A DNA stretch of 64,000 nt, taken from assembly GCF_042431545.1 (NCBI RefSeq), contig NZ_JBHLYX010000003.1; one strand, written 5' to 3'. Within the stretch, counting starts at the first letter, position 1. Every line of letters begins with the position of its first letter. Source of the stretch: Pseudoalteromonas xiamenensis. Its GTDB lineage: Bacteria; Pseudomonadota; Gammaproteobacteria; Enterobacterales; Alteromonadaceae. Under the pieces are notes generated by a model. It was not told the DNA's origin and did not search any database. It saw only the letters and a list, made by a program, of their open reading frames with translations. Positions 1-7,453 of this stretch are shown here, piece after piece. The position numbers and the translations under genes were made by a program.

Positions 1-1
1 G

Positions 2-1309
2 ATTACCAACAGTTTGCAAATCCCTTTATTGTGGCCAACAGAGTTTACGCGTGACACCGTAACACTCAGTTACGATTTAAATTGGGGTGGTCATTCAACG
101 CTTAAAGCAAGTCTTTATTCAAACACCAGTGAGCTGTACCGTGATGAATCTGGATGGTCACAATCACCGAGCCCTCGATTCCAAGCATACGCGGGTAAGG
201 TAACCGGCGAGGCGAAGAACTCTGGCTTTAACGTATTGGCTGAAACCTTTACAAATGGTCTATTTGGCTCAGAAGAGCACACGTTCACCTATGGTACCGA
301 TTACGTCAAACACGACACAGAATATGATTTGGTTATCAGCACAGGTGGGAATAAGCATTCGGAAGAATCGGCGAAAAACTTGGCGTTGTTTGCACAAGAT
401 CGTGTTGAGTTCGGTAACGGCTTTGCCGTGATCCCGGGTGTACGTTATGACCGTTATGATATCGATTCTGGCACTGTTGATAACGACTTTACTGAGTTTT
501 CATTCTCGTTAGCCGCAGAGTATCAAATCACCAAAAACTTGATGGTTAAGCTGAGCTCAACGGAGCTATTCAAAGGACCTGAGATTAGTGAAGTATTTGT
601 GGGCGCGGGTCTGGATGACAAACCAAATCAAGACATGGAAGCTGAAACAGGTTTAAACAGTGAATTGTCAATTGCCTATGAAGGAAAAGTGGCGGCGGAC
701 AAAACACTGCGTTTAGGTGCAACCGCATTCAATACCAAAATCGATGACTATATCTTTGACAATGCAGCAGTACCTGGTGGCCAACCCCGTGAAACCTGGA
801 AAGACAACGTCGGTGATATGACGGTGAAGGGATTTGAAGTTTATGCGGGTTTTGCATTTGATGCGTTTTCAATGCAGCTAACGTATTCAAATTCGGAAAG
901 TGATCTGGACGCCTATTCTCAATACGCTTCACTCGATGGTGCGCGATTGGAGCGTGAACAGGGTGACACGATTTCGGCTGATTTTACGTATCAACTGAGT
1001 CAGTACAACTTAACCTTAAATTGGGATTTCATGGTGGTGGACGACGTGGCAGCCGGCACGGATTTGTATGGTGCTGATTTGGACAACAGCAAGGATGGCT
1101 TTAGCGTACACAACATCAGTGCTCATTGGCAGCCAGAAGCGGTGGCGAATCTACATGTTCGAGTCGGTGTGGATAATGTGTTTGACGAATTCTATGCGTC
1201 TCAATCTTCCAAAAATGGTGTGTCATTCCATCCTGTATTTGGAAAACTATTCTTAATGGATTACGAACCAGGTCGTAACATTAAAGCCAGCATTTCATAC
1301 CAGTTCTAA
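2..1309 (+). CDS. TonB-dependent outer-membrane receptor, C-terminal part (5' end outside window)
   Basis: The reading frame is open to the left window edge, so only the last ~435 residues of the beta-barrel are present; the plug domain and signal peptide lie outside. Barrel features seen are alternating aromatic/polar strands, the FKGPEISE stretch (counterpart of the FRAP-like block of heme and siderophore receptors), the ETGLNSE turn, the late VDNVFDEFY motif, and a C-terminal ISYQF ending in Phe, the usual signal for BAM-mediated insertion. The family imports iron chelates or heme with energy from TonB-ExbBD. The barrel resembles the heme/hemoglobin-type branch more than vitamin B12 receptors, but the ligand cannot be fixed from this part. 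A strong terminator follows, so it ends its transcript. The neighbouring isochorismate synthase, on the other strand, is compatible with iron acquisition. Confidence 0.85.
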   Translation: MTNSLQIPLLWPTEFTRDTVTLSYDLNWGGHSTLKASLYSNTSELYRDESGWSQSPSPRFQAYAGKVTGEAKNSGFNVLAETFTNGLFGSEEHTFTYGTDYVKHDTEYDLVISTGGNKHSEESAKNLALFAQDRVEFGNGFAVIPGVRYDRYDIDSGTVDNDFTEFSFSLAAEYQITKNLMVKLSSTELFKGPEISEVFVGAGLDDKPNQDMEAETGLNSELSIAYEGKVAADKTLRLGATAFNTKIDDYIFDNAAVPGGQPRETWKDNVGDMTVKGFEVYAGFAFDAFSMQLTYSNSESDLDAYSQYASLDGARLEREQGDTISADFTYQLSQYNLTLNWDFMVVDDVAAGTDLYGADLDNSKDGFSVHNISAHWQPEAVANLHVRVGVDNVFDEFYASQSSKNGVSFHPVFGKLFLMDYEPGRNIKASISYQF

Positions 1310-1332
1310 ACTGGTACCCTGACCCAGAACAA

Positions 1333-1358
1333 AGCCCGGCAATATGCTGGGCTTTTTT
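1333..1358 (+). terminator. Rho-independent terminator after the receptor gene
   Basis: An 8-bp stem AGCCCGGC/GCTGGGCT with a 5-nt loop is followed by six T residues, 23 bp after the receptor stop codon. Confidence 0.85.
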
Positions 1359-1496
1359 GTTTCCAGCGTTCGCTTCTTTGCGTTTGGACGGGGGCTTTTT
1401 AACAAAAGCAAGGCGTGGCCGAGTGTAAAAATAGGCAAACAGGGTCACGTTAGACATTTAACGTGACCGCGCTATCGGCAAGGTTTAGACAGGTGA

Positions 1497-2717
1497 TTAG
1501 GCTGTTTCTAATAGGGATTCTTGAGTGACTTGTCGGTAGGCCGTGGTAGCGTGTAAGGCGTTCAACATAGTAGATAGTTTTGCTTCAGTTTCTAACCATT
1601 CGGCGGTTGGATTTGACGCGTGGACAATACCTGCACCTGCAAAAAGACGGGCATGGCGACCGTTTATTTCACTACTTCGGATCACCACAACCCATTCCCC
1701 ATTACCGTGCTTATCACACCACCCGACTATGCCTGAGAAAAAGTGACGGGATTCACCTTCGAGAGCTTTAATCCATGGGTAGGCGTGTTGAGTGGGCTTT
1801 CCACACAATGCGGGTGTGGGATGAAGGCGATTGGCTAATGCTAAAACATGGGTTGCGGGGGTGTGCAGTTGGCCTTCTACTTCGGTCGATAAATGCCACA
1901 TTGTTGCTGTACTTAAGAGAGAAGGTACGCTTGGAATGTGCAGTTGATGACACCAAGGTTCGAGTACTTGCGACATTTCAACCAACACTACCGCGTGCTC
2001 GAACCTATCCTTTTTTGAGTTCATGAGTGTTCGTTGGCGTTGCACATCTACAGCGGGATCTGACGTCCGCTTTGCTGAACCGGCTAATGGGTTGCTGAAA
2101 ATAGCGCGGTGGCTTTTTTTGAGCAGTAACTCAGGACTGACGCCCAAAAGAGTTGCCCCCGACTCTGTGGGAAACGAAAATGGAAAGCCACTTGCACTTT
2201 GTTGCAATAAATTGGCGAGCACTTGTCCTTTAGGGAGCGCATCATCAAAGTACAAATCAACTTGTTTGCCTAGCACAATTTTTTCTAACTCCTCCCGCTC
2301 AAAGAGTGCCTTTGCGCGCAAAATGGCATGTTCGTACTGTGTTTGTGATTGTCGATGATGAACATTATCTAATTCAGGAAAACGAGCGCCATCAAGCTTA
2401 TTTTGGGACGCGAGGTACGCGGTAAAATGCGATTTGTCGAGGGTCTGAACGTGATCCGACACTAAAAACTGCGCTTGCTCCGATTTGCAAAAAGGCAAGA
2501 CGCCAAAAACGACTGCATCCTCACTTGGACATTTTGCCAACTCCGTTTCGAGTGTGTTGACGAGTGCTTCATGATTGTCGATGGGGGACGTAAAACGATG
2601 ATGTGGATGCTGTGCTAAGTAACAGCGTTGACCTGACACAAACAAGGCGTGTTGTTGAGGGTCAAACGGGCGTTCTGGTGCAGCAAGGTCGGTTAGCGCG
2701 TCGAGTTCGCTTAACAT
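1497..2717 (-). CDS. Isochorismate synthase (MenF/EntC/DhbC family)
   Basis: This 406-residue chorismate-binding enzyme is predicted to convert chorismate to isochorismate in the cytoplasm, the first step toward menaquinone or toward 2,3-dihydroxybenzoate siderophores. The C-terminal half carries the family signature: GVSPELLL, the NPLAGSAKR segment, STEVEG, the HPTPALCG motif typical of isochorismate synthases rather than anthranilate synthases, and the ending FAGAGIV followed by EWLETEAK. The start is an ATG with GAGGAAAA 5-10 bases upstream. The gene stands alone: no menD, entA, entB or NRPS gene is in the window. The TonB-dependent receptor directly downstream on the other strand makes a siderophore role tempting, but this is inference, and MenF remains possible. 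Confidence 0.85.
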   Translation of the reverse strand: MLSELDALTDLAAPERPFDPQQHALFVSGQRCYLAQHPHHRFTSPIDNHEALVNTLETELAKCPSEDAVVFGVLPFCKSEQAQFLVSDHVQTLDKSHFTAYLASQNKLDGARFPELDNVHHRQSQTQYEHAILRAKALFEREELEKIVLGKQVDLYFDDALPKGQVLANLLQQSASGFPFSFPTESGATLLGVSPELLLKKSHRAIFSNPLAGSAKRTSDPAVDVQRQRTLMNSKKDRFEHAVVLVEMSQVLEPWCHQLHIPSVPSLLSTATMWHLSTEVEGQLHTPATHVLALANRLHPTPALCGKPTQHAYPWIKALEGESRHFFSGIVGWCDKHGNGEWVVVIRSSEINGRHARLFAGAGIVHASNPTAEWLETEAKLSTMLNALHATTAYRQVTQESLLETA

Positions 2718-2878
2718 GGATTTTCCTCATTTCCAGTGCATAAGTTTTGGTTATCCAAATGACGAAATGAGGTGAGGAATATTTAGAGAAAGTTTGGTGT
2801 TGATGCTGAAAGAGAAGAAGGTTGAGTTTGCAAACCGACTAGGGGCTACAAACTCGATAATGTCAAAAAGGATACTGG

Positions 2879-3370
2879 TTAGAGTTCAAACGGGGCAACG
2901 CCCACGGCTTGCATGGTGTAACCAGTTTGGGCCATATCCCCTTTCCAAGTTTCCACTTTAATAACCCCTGTAACTGAAATCGCGTCATACAGACTTTCTA
3001 TGGGTACGCCGTCTTTAATCTTAACGTGCACAATTTGATTTGGTGGTGGCGGTGGAACGTGAATGCAGGCACCGAAGTAAGGCACAAGCAGGAATTCGGT
3101 AATGATCTCACTGTTGCCTTCAAGAGGCACGACAAAGCCTGGTAACGTGACTGTTTGATTGTTGAGCTCTGGGACAACTGGAGCGTTAAGATCTGGCTGA
3201 ACCCAATTTTGCTCGGTCCCATCGTGACTTGCCGCATCTTGATTACTTATTTGTAAGTGGCCTTTTGGAATAAGGTCTTCCCAAAATATTTCTTTGGGTT
3301 CATTCGCTAAAAGGTGAGTACTGACAAGGCCTGCACATAAGAAAAACGCGACTCTTAAAAATATTTTCAT
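2879..3370 (-). CDS. DUF3299 family periplasmic protein of a metal-type ABC operon
   Basis: A 163-residue protein with a clear signal peptide (about residues 1-22, ending LLA). The mature part carries the DUF3299 hallmark, GACIHVPPPPPNQ near residue 115, preceded by the LPGFVVPLEG strand. The biochemical function is not established to my knowledge; members commonly follow an ABC ATPase and an FtsX-like permease, as here (11 bp after the permease). The Cys-His pair in the hallmark could bind metal (inference). In Vibrio cholerae a zinc-related operon, Zrg, is described with similar components, which suggests metal transport; the DUF2796 member of that system is not in this window. The start ATG has GTGGA upstream. 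Confidence 0.8.
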   Translation of the reverse strand: MKIFLRVAFFLCAGLVSTHLLANEPKEIFWEDLIPKGHLQISNQDAASHDGTEQNWVQPDLNAPVVPELNNQTVTLPGFVVPLEGNSEIITEFLLVPYFGACIHVPPPPPNQIVHVKIKDGVPIESLYDAISVTGVIKVETWKGDMAQTGYTMQAVGVAPFEL

Positions 3371-3381
3371 GTAATGTCCAC

Positions 3382-4626
3382 TTAAACTTTAATGCTCATG
3401 CCATCGGCTAAAGAATAGAAATAGGCGCGAAGTGCTGGAATTAAACCGATGAGCGTGCCCGCCCCAATGATAGCGGCAAGAATCTGCAGTTCATAGTGAT
3501 TCAACACCGAAAGGCTAATTCCAATCCCAAATTGTGCCTGCAATACAGCGTATCCAGCGTGCAGTGCAAGATAGAATAACCCAACGCCCGCAAGGCATCC
3601 AAGGGTTGTGATAAGTAATGCTTCACCCATTAACAGGGCAACAATATGGCTAGGACGCGCTCCCACTGAACGCAAAATGGCAAGTTCACGTCGGCGTTGT
3701 TGCAATGTGGCCAACATGGTCGTTAGCATTCCTAGTAAACTGATGAAAACTAATGCGATTGAAAACAACAACAGCAGTTTTTCGACCATGCCAAGCATCT
3801 CCCAAAGTTCACGTAGCGTAACGGTTGGCATAATGGCTAAAAGCGGCTCGGCTTTATATTGATTGATGTTTCTTCTCACCTGTAGGGTGTAGAGCGGCGA
3901 GTCAAAGCCCATTAGAAAGGCCGATATTTGCTTTGGATGACCGACTAAATCATTGTCATCATCTTCATCATGGTCGTGTGTTGTGTGAGTTTGACCATGT
4001 ATTTGCTCAATGGCAGCAAGCGGCACATGTAAGGTTTTATCGACGGGTGTGCCTGTCGCAGCTAAGATCCCAGCTACTTTCATCGGGTGGTTGTCGTGAT
4101 GGTGGAAACTCGTTTTGCCAAGGCCATGAGACAGAATAATCGGATCGCCAAGTTGGTAATGCATTTTCGCGGCGACCTCTGCACCAAGGACTACCTCATG
4201 TGGGGTGGTAAAAGGATGTCCGTGCGCAAAGCTAAGTAATTGCTTATTGCCATAGCGGTAATGCGCAAAGTAATCAAGGGTCGTACCGAGTACCGCAAAA
4301 CCTTTGTGACTGTCACCCAGACTCAGAGGTATCGTCCAAGCGACGCCCTTTTTCGATTGAATGTCTGAGTAGCTTTGCCAAGACACACCATTATTGGTGT
4401 AACCCAACCGGAATACACTGGCTAGGAGCAATTGAATATCACCTGTTTTTGCACCTACGATAAGGTCAGTGCCTGAAAGGGTGTTGCTAAAACTGACTTT
4501 GGCTTCGTGTCGAATGCGTTCAATTGTCAATAGCACCATGACACTAATGGCAATGGCGAACAAGGTTAATAGAACAGCACCTTTGCGGTTGAAGGTACTT
4601 TTAATCGCTAGTCGAAATAACGTCAT
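3382..4626 (-). CDS. FtsX/MacB-like ABC permease with His/Asp-rich periplasmic loop
   Basis: A 414-residue permease with the standard MacB/LolC layout: one N-terminal membrane helix (about 18-38), a large periplasmic domain (about 40-285), then three helices in a C-terminal FtsX domain containing the QQRRRELAILRSVGA motif that couples to the ATPase. The periplasmic domain contains two metal-ligand-rich stretches, HHHDNHP near residue 175 and THDHDEDDDND near 215. These are unusual for lipoprotein or macrolide exporters and point to a divalent metal, probably zinc (inference). The start codon overlaps the ATPase stop as TAATG, so translation is probably coupled. Together with the ATPase and DUF3299 protein it forms a compact operon. 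Confidence 0.88.
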   Translation of the reverse strand: MTLFRLAIKSTFNRKGAVLLTLFAIAISVMVLLTIERIRHEAKVSFSNTLSGTDLIVGAKTGDIQLLLASVFRLGYTNNGVSWQSYSDIQSKKGVAWTIPLSLGDSHKGFAVLGTTLDYFAHYRYGNKQLLSFAHGHPFTTPHEVVLGAEVAAKMHYQLGDPIILSHGLGKTSFHHHDNHPMKVAGILAATGTPVDKTLHVPLAAIEQIHGQTHTTHDHDEDDDNDLVGHPKQISAFLMGFDSPLYTLQVRRNINQYKAEPLLAIMPTVTLRELWEMLGMVEKLLLLFSIALVFISLLGMLTTMLATLQQRRRELAILRSVGARPSHIVALLMGEALLITTLGCLAGVGLFYLALHAGYAVLQAQFGIGISLSVLNHYELQILAAIIGAGTLIGLIPALRAYFYSLADGMSIKV

Positions 4627-5324
4627 TATACCTTCTCATCTCGTTGGTTAATCTCAGCTAAACTCAGTTGCCTTGAAAACATCGGGGCTAAACTTTGGTC
4701 GTGGCTAACAAATAACAACGTTGCGTTACATTGTGTCGCCTGTTCAAAAAGTAAGCTAATAAATGCAGCGCGGTTGTCTGCATCCAGCGCAGATGTTGGT
4801 TCATCAGCGATGATAAGTTCGGGTTTGCCAATTACAGCACGTGCCGCAGCGATGCGTTGTTGTTGCCCTATGCTGAGTTCGCCGACGCTATGGTGAAGTA
4901 GCGGCTCTGAGATGCCCAGTTGAGCGAGTAAATGGCGGGCTGCTTGTTTGACCGAGCCGTGTTGTTGCACTGCTTTGTTTGTACGGAGCGTTGAAAAGTG
5001 ACAGCCCAACATCACGTTTTCAAGTGGGTTTAAATAAGCAAGTAAATTGAAGTTTTGAAAAATAGTACCAATGTGATCTGCGCGAAATTGGTCTCGTTTG
5101 GCGTTCGACAGAGACGTCAAATCTTGGTTCAAAATGGAAATTTTTCCGAGTGTTGGCCGGTGGATACCTGCTAATAAACCCAATAAAGTCGATTTCCCTG
5201 TGCCGCTTGGACCAAACAGAAAAATGCGTTCCCCTTGCTGGATTTGCAACTGCTCAATGTGAATGGTGTCAATATCGTGTTTTGGCCAGCGATAACGTAG
5301 CTGTTCGAGTGTGATCATAGTCAT
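4626..5324 (-). CDS. ABC transporter ATP-binding protein (LolD/MacB type)
   Basis: A 232-residue ATPase with Walker A GPSGTGKST near residue 38, Q-loop (FQNFNLLAYL), signature motif SIGQQQRIAAARA, Walker B LIIADEPTSALD and switch His in FVSHDQ. It energises the permease encoded next. The start is uncertain: ATG at 5324 gives MTMI, and a second ATG at 5318 is equally good. No Shine-Dalgarno sequence precedes the first. A TTATAA element lies only 4-9 bases upstream of it, so transcription may start at or very near the start codon, or the element may be an operator. It is the first gene of the operon, and purC is transcribed in the opposite direction. Confidence 0.92.
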   Translation of the reverse strand: MTMITLEQLRYRWPKHDIDTIHIEQLQIQQGERIFLFGPSGTGKSTLLGLLAGIHRPTLGKISILNQDLTSLSNAKRDQFRADHIGTIFQNFNLLAYLNPLENVMLGCHFSTLRTNKAVQQHGSVKQAARHLLAQLGISEPLLHHSVGELSIGQQQRIAAARAVIGKPELIIADEPTSALDADNRAAFISLLFEQATQCNATLLFVSHDQSLAPMFSRQLSLAEINQRDEKV

Positions 5325-5326
5325 TC

Positions 5327-5336
5327 GTTATAATGG
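5327..5336 (-). promoter_or_regulatory. TTATAA element directly upstream of the ABC operon
   Basis: Read on the minus strand this is CCATTATAAC, ending 2 bases before the ATPase ATG. It could be a -10 hexamer (TATAAC), giving a leaderless mRNA, or a half-conserved Zur-type operator, whose core in gammaproteobacteria is an AT-rich TTATAA palindrome. The sequence alone does not decide. Confidence 0.3.
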
Positions 5337-5407
5337 GACTCTCACCATGTTAGCGCACTTAACCTTGGACACTAAACCCTCGTGCGGCAAAGTGCGAAAA
5401 AACACCG

Positions 5408-5542
5408 ATGATTGAAGACGCCCCCCTTCGTTTGCTTACACATCAAATTTCGGGCGACCAAGCTGGCGTGGTGCAAAGTCATTTGAATACGATGGCAACA
5501 ATTGTGATTTTTGCGCTGCTCGACTATTATACTCGCCTCTAA
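5408..5542 (+). CDS. Possible 44-residue protein upstream of purC
   Basis: An ATG-to-TAA frame of 45 codons encodes MIEDAPLRLL..., with a hydrophobic C-terminal third (ATIVIFALLDYY). Codon choice looks like the neighbouring genes rather than random DNA. Against it: no convincing Shine-Dalgarno sequence, and the predicted purC promoter lies within its last third. I do not recognise the product. It could be a real small protein, the remnant of a larger gene, or chance. Confidence 0.25.
   Translation: MIEDAPLRLLTHQISGDQAGVVQSHLNTMATIVIFALLDYYTRL
5502..5530 (+). promoter_or_regulatory. Predicted sigma-70 promoter of purC
   Basis: TTGTGA, 17 bp, TATTAT; an overlapping TATACT at 5528 is an alternative -10. 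The expected start is near 5537, giving a leader of about 60 nt. I saw no clear PurR operator. Confidence 0.55.
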
Positions 5543-5596
5543 CCCCCTCATTATTTTGCGCCCTTTAGCAAGGTGCAGCCATTCCTTGGAGACACA

Positions 5597-6697
5597 ATGA
5601 GTAGCTACAAAGTTTTAGACGTCAATGACGATCTTCCTATTCGCACAAAAGGTGCGGTTCACAGTGGTAAAGTACGTTCAGTTTACTGGTTAACCGACGA
5701 AGACAGTGCACGTTTAATCGAAGAAAAAGGCTACGATGTACCAAAGGGTACTGAGCTTGCGATCATGGTTATTTCCGATCGTATTTCTGCATTCGACTGC
5801 ATTTGGCAAGGTGAAAACGGTTTAAATGGTGTGCCTGGTAAAGGTATCGCACTGAACAGTGTGGCATCACACTGGTTCAAATTGTTTGATGCTGCGGGTC
5901 TTGCGGGCAACCACATTGTAGACATTCCACACCCATACGTTTGGATTGTGCGTAAAGCAAGCACCGTTCGTGTTGAAGCGATTGCGCGCCAATATATTAC
6001 AGGCAGCATGTGGCGTGATTATAGCAAAGGCGTGCGTAACTTCTGTGGTATCGATTTACCGGAAGGATTAACGGCAAACCAAAAATTAGCCGAAGTGCTT
6101 ATCACTCCTTCTACGAAAGGCATCATTCGCGGCGTAGCGGAAGTGCCAGAACAAGACGACGTGAACATTACCCGTCAAAACATTCTTAACAATCTTGACG
6201 CGTTTAACTTCAAGTCGGCAGCGGACGTTGATAAGTACGAGCAATTGTTAACGCAAGGCTTTAACGTGATTGCGGCGGAACTCGCAAAACTAGACCAAAT
6301 CTTTGTGGATACGAAGTTTGAGTTTGGTTACGTTGAAGACACTAGTGGTGTAGAAAAATTGATTTACATCGATGAAGTCGGCACGCCAGATTCATCACGT
6401 ATTTGGGATGGTGCGGCATACCGCGATGGTAAGATCATCGAGAACTCGAAAGAGGGTTTCCGTCAGTTACTCATTAATAACGTACCTGACAGTGACGTAT
6501 TGCTAAACAAAGACCGTATGCCTGAGCGTGAAGCACTTGCTCAAGGTTACAAGTTACCTGAGTCGGTGATGCTTGACGTGTCGAATACCTATGTAGGTAT
6601 TGCGAGCAAAATTGTAGGTCATGCACTGACAATCCCTGCGGATCCGCGAGCTGAAGTGATTGCGATTCTTGATGAGCAATATGGTCTAATTGATTAA
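5597..6697 (+). CDS. purC: Phosphoribosylaminoimidazole-succinocarboxamide synthase (SAICAR synthetase), long form
   Basis: A purine biosynthesis enzyme that joins aspartate to CAIR using ATP, in the cytoplasm. The product is 366 residues, the long form typical of Vibrio and relatives, against about 237 in Escherichia coli. Family features are HSGKVRSVYWL near residue 24, the MVISDRISAFDCIW stretch near 60, the SRIWDG motif near 275, and the N-terminal MSSYKVLDVNDDLP. The start at 5597 is chosen over an in-frame upstream codon because TTGGAG lies at the right distance and the N-terminus then matches family length. It is transcribed alone from its own promoter. Confidence 0.95.
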   Translation: MSSYKVLDVNDDLPIRTKGAVHSGKVRSVYWLTDEDSARLIEEKGYDVPKGTELAIMVISDRISAFDCIWQGENGLNGVPGKGIALNSVASHWFKLFDAAGLAGNHIVDIPHPYVWIVRKASTVRVEAIARQYITGSMWRDYSKGVRNFCGIDLPEGLTANQKLAEVLITPSTKGIIRGVAEVPEQDDVNITRQNILNNLDAFNFKSAADVDKYEQLLTQGFNVIAAELAKLDQIFVDTKFEFGYVEDTSGVEKLIYIDEVGTPDSSRIWDGAAYRDGKIIENSKEGFRQLLINNVPDSDVLLNKDRMPEREALAQGYKLPESVMLDVSNTYVGIASKIVGHALTIPADPRAEVIAILDEQYGLID

Positions 6698-6712
6698 TAA
6701 CGCTCCATTTTT

Positions 6713-6745
6713 AGGGAAAAGTTGGTTTTTTTATGGCTTTTCCCT
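6713..6745 (+). terminator. Inverted repeat after purC, possible terminator
   Basis: AGGGAAAAG and CTTTTCCCT form a 9-bp perfect stem around a 15-nt T-rich loop, 15 bp after the purC stop. No T tract follows the stem, so intrinsic termination is only possible, not clear. Confidence 0.4.
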
Positions 6746-6817
6746 CATTCCCCTTGCAATTGCACTGCAACTCACTTTTACTTAACGTATTGCGCATTTT
6801 TTAATATTGAGTAAATC

Positions 6818-7453
6818 ATGTCTGTTTGGAGCAACTTAGTTGCAATGAGTTTTATCACATCATTGTCAATGAGTAGCTATGGCGCAACCGTGTTCATTGT
6901 TGATGGGCAGGGTGGCCCGCTTGCGAATGCGGTGGTCGAAGTGCTGGATGATTCGGTGCTGGCAGAAAAGCCAATGGCTATTATGGATCAAGTAAACAAG
7001 CAATTTGAACCGTATGTGCTGGCTATTACTCAAGGCCAACTCGTGAACTTTCCAAACAGTGACGACATTCGCCATCACGTTTATTCATTTTCAAATACCA
7101 AACCATTCGAGCTTAAGCTGTATCACGGGACACCGAACAATCCAATCTTATTTGAGAATCCTGGCGTGGTGGTGTTGGGCTGCAACATTCATGACTCGAT
7201 GGTGGGATACATTTACGTTGCACACTCAGCCAACGTATTTAAAACCAATGATTCAGGCACAATCCGTTTGCCTGAGTTGCAACCACAAACTGTTTTGCGG
7301 GTATGGCATCCAGAACAACAACAAGGCCCAGAAAGCGCGCAAACAATACGTTGGTCAGAGGTAGAAAAAACAGGCTCCGTGGTGATTAACACACAAGCTC
7401 CTGCGCCTCGCAACACATTTGGGGAAAAGTTTAAGGTAAATCATGCTCACTAG
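6818..7453 (+). CDS. Secreted cupredoxin-like protein (methylamine-utilization-like)
   Basis: A 211-residue protein with a signal peptide (about residues 1-23, ending SYGA). The mature protein is cupredoxin-like: an N-terminal beta-strand with VDGQGGPLANA, then a first copper-ligand region DDIRHHVYSFS near residue 85 and a second, GCNIHDSMVGYI near 127, supplying Cys, His and Met in the type 1 (blue) copper pattern. Such proteins are often annotated as methylamine utilization protein, but no methylamine dehydrogenase genes are here, so that role is unsupported. The next gene starts inside its 3' end (11-bp overlap), so it leads a four-gene operon with a cyclic-di-GMP protein, an outer-membrane protein and a truncated hemoglobin. 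Electron transfer or copper/redox sensing in the periplasm is inference. Confidence 0.8.
   Translation: MSVWSNLVAMSFITSLSMSSYGATVFIVDGQGGPLANAVVEVLDDSVLAEKPMAIMDQVNKQFEPYVLAITQGQLVNFPNSDDIRHHVYSFSNTKPFELKLYHGTPNNPILFENPGVVVLGCNIHDSMVGYIYVAHSANVFKTNDSGTIRLPELQPQTVLRVWHPEQQQGPESAQTIRWSEVEKTGSVVINTQAPAPRNTFGEKFKVNHAH

Noticed and set aside
2023..2358. 111-codon plus-strand frame inside the isochorismate synthase gene
   Set aside because: Antisense to a well-conserved enzyme; residue composition is not protein-like.
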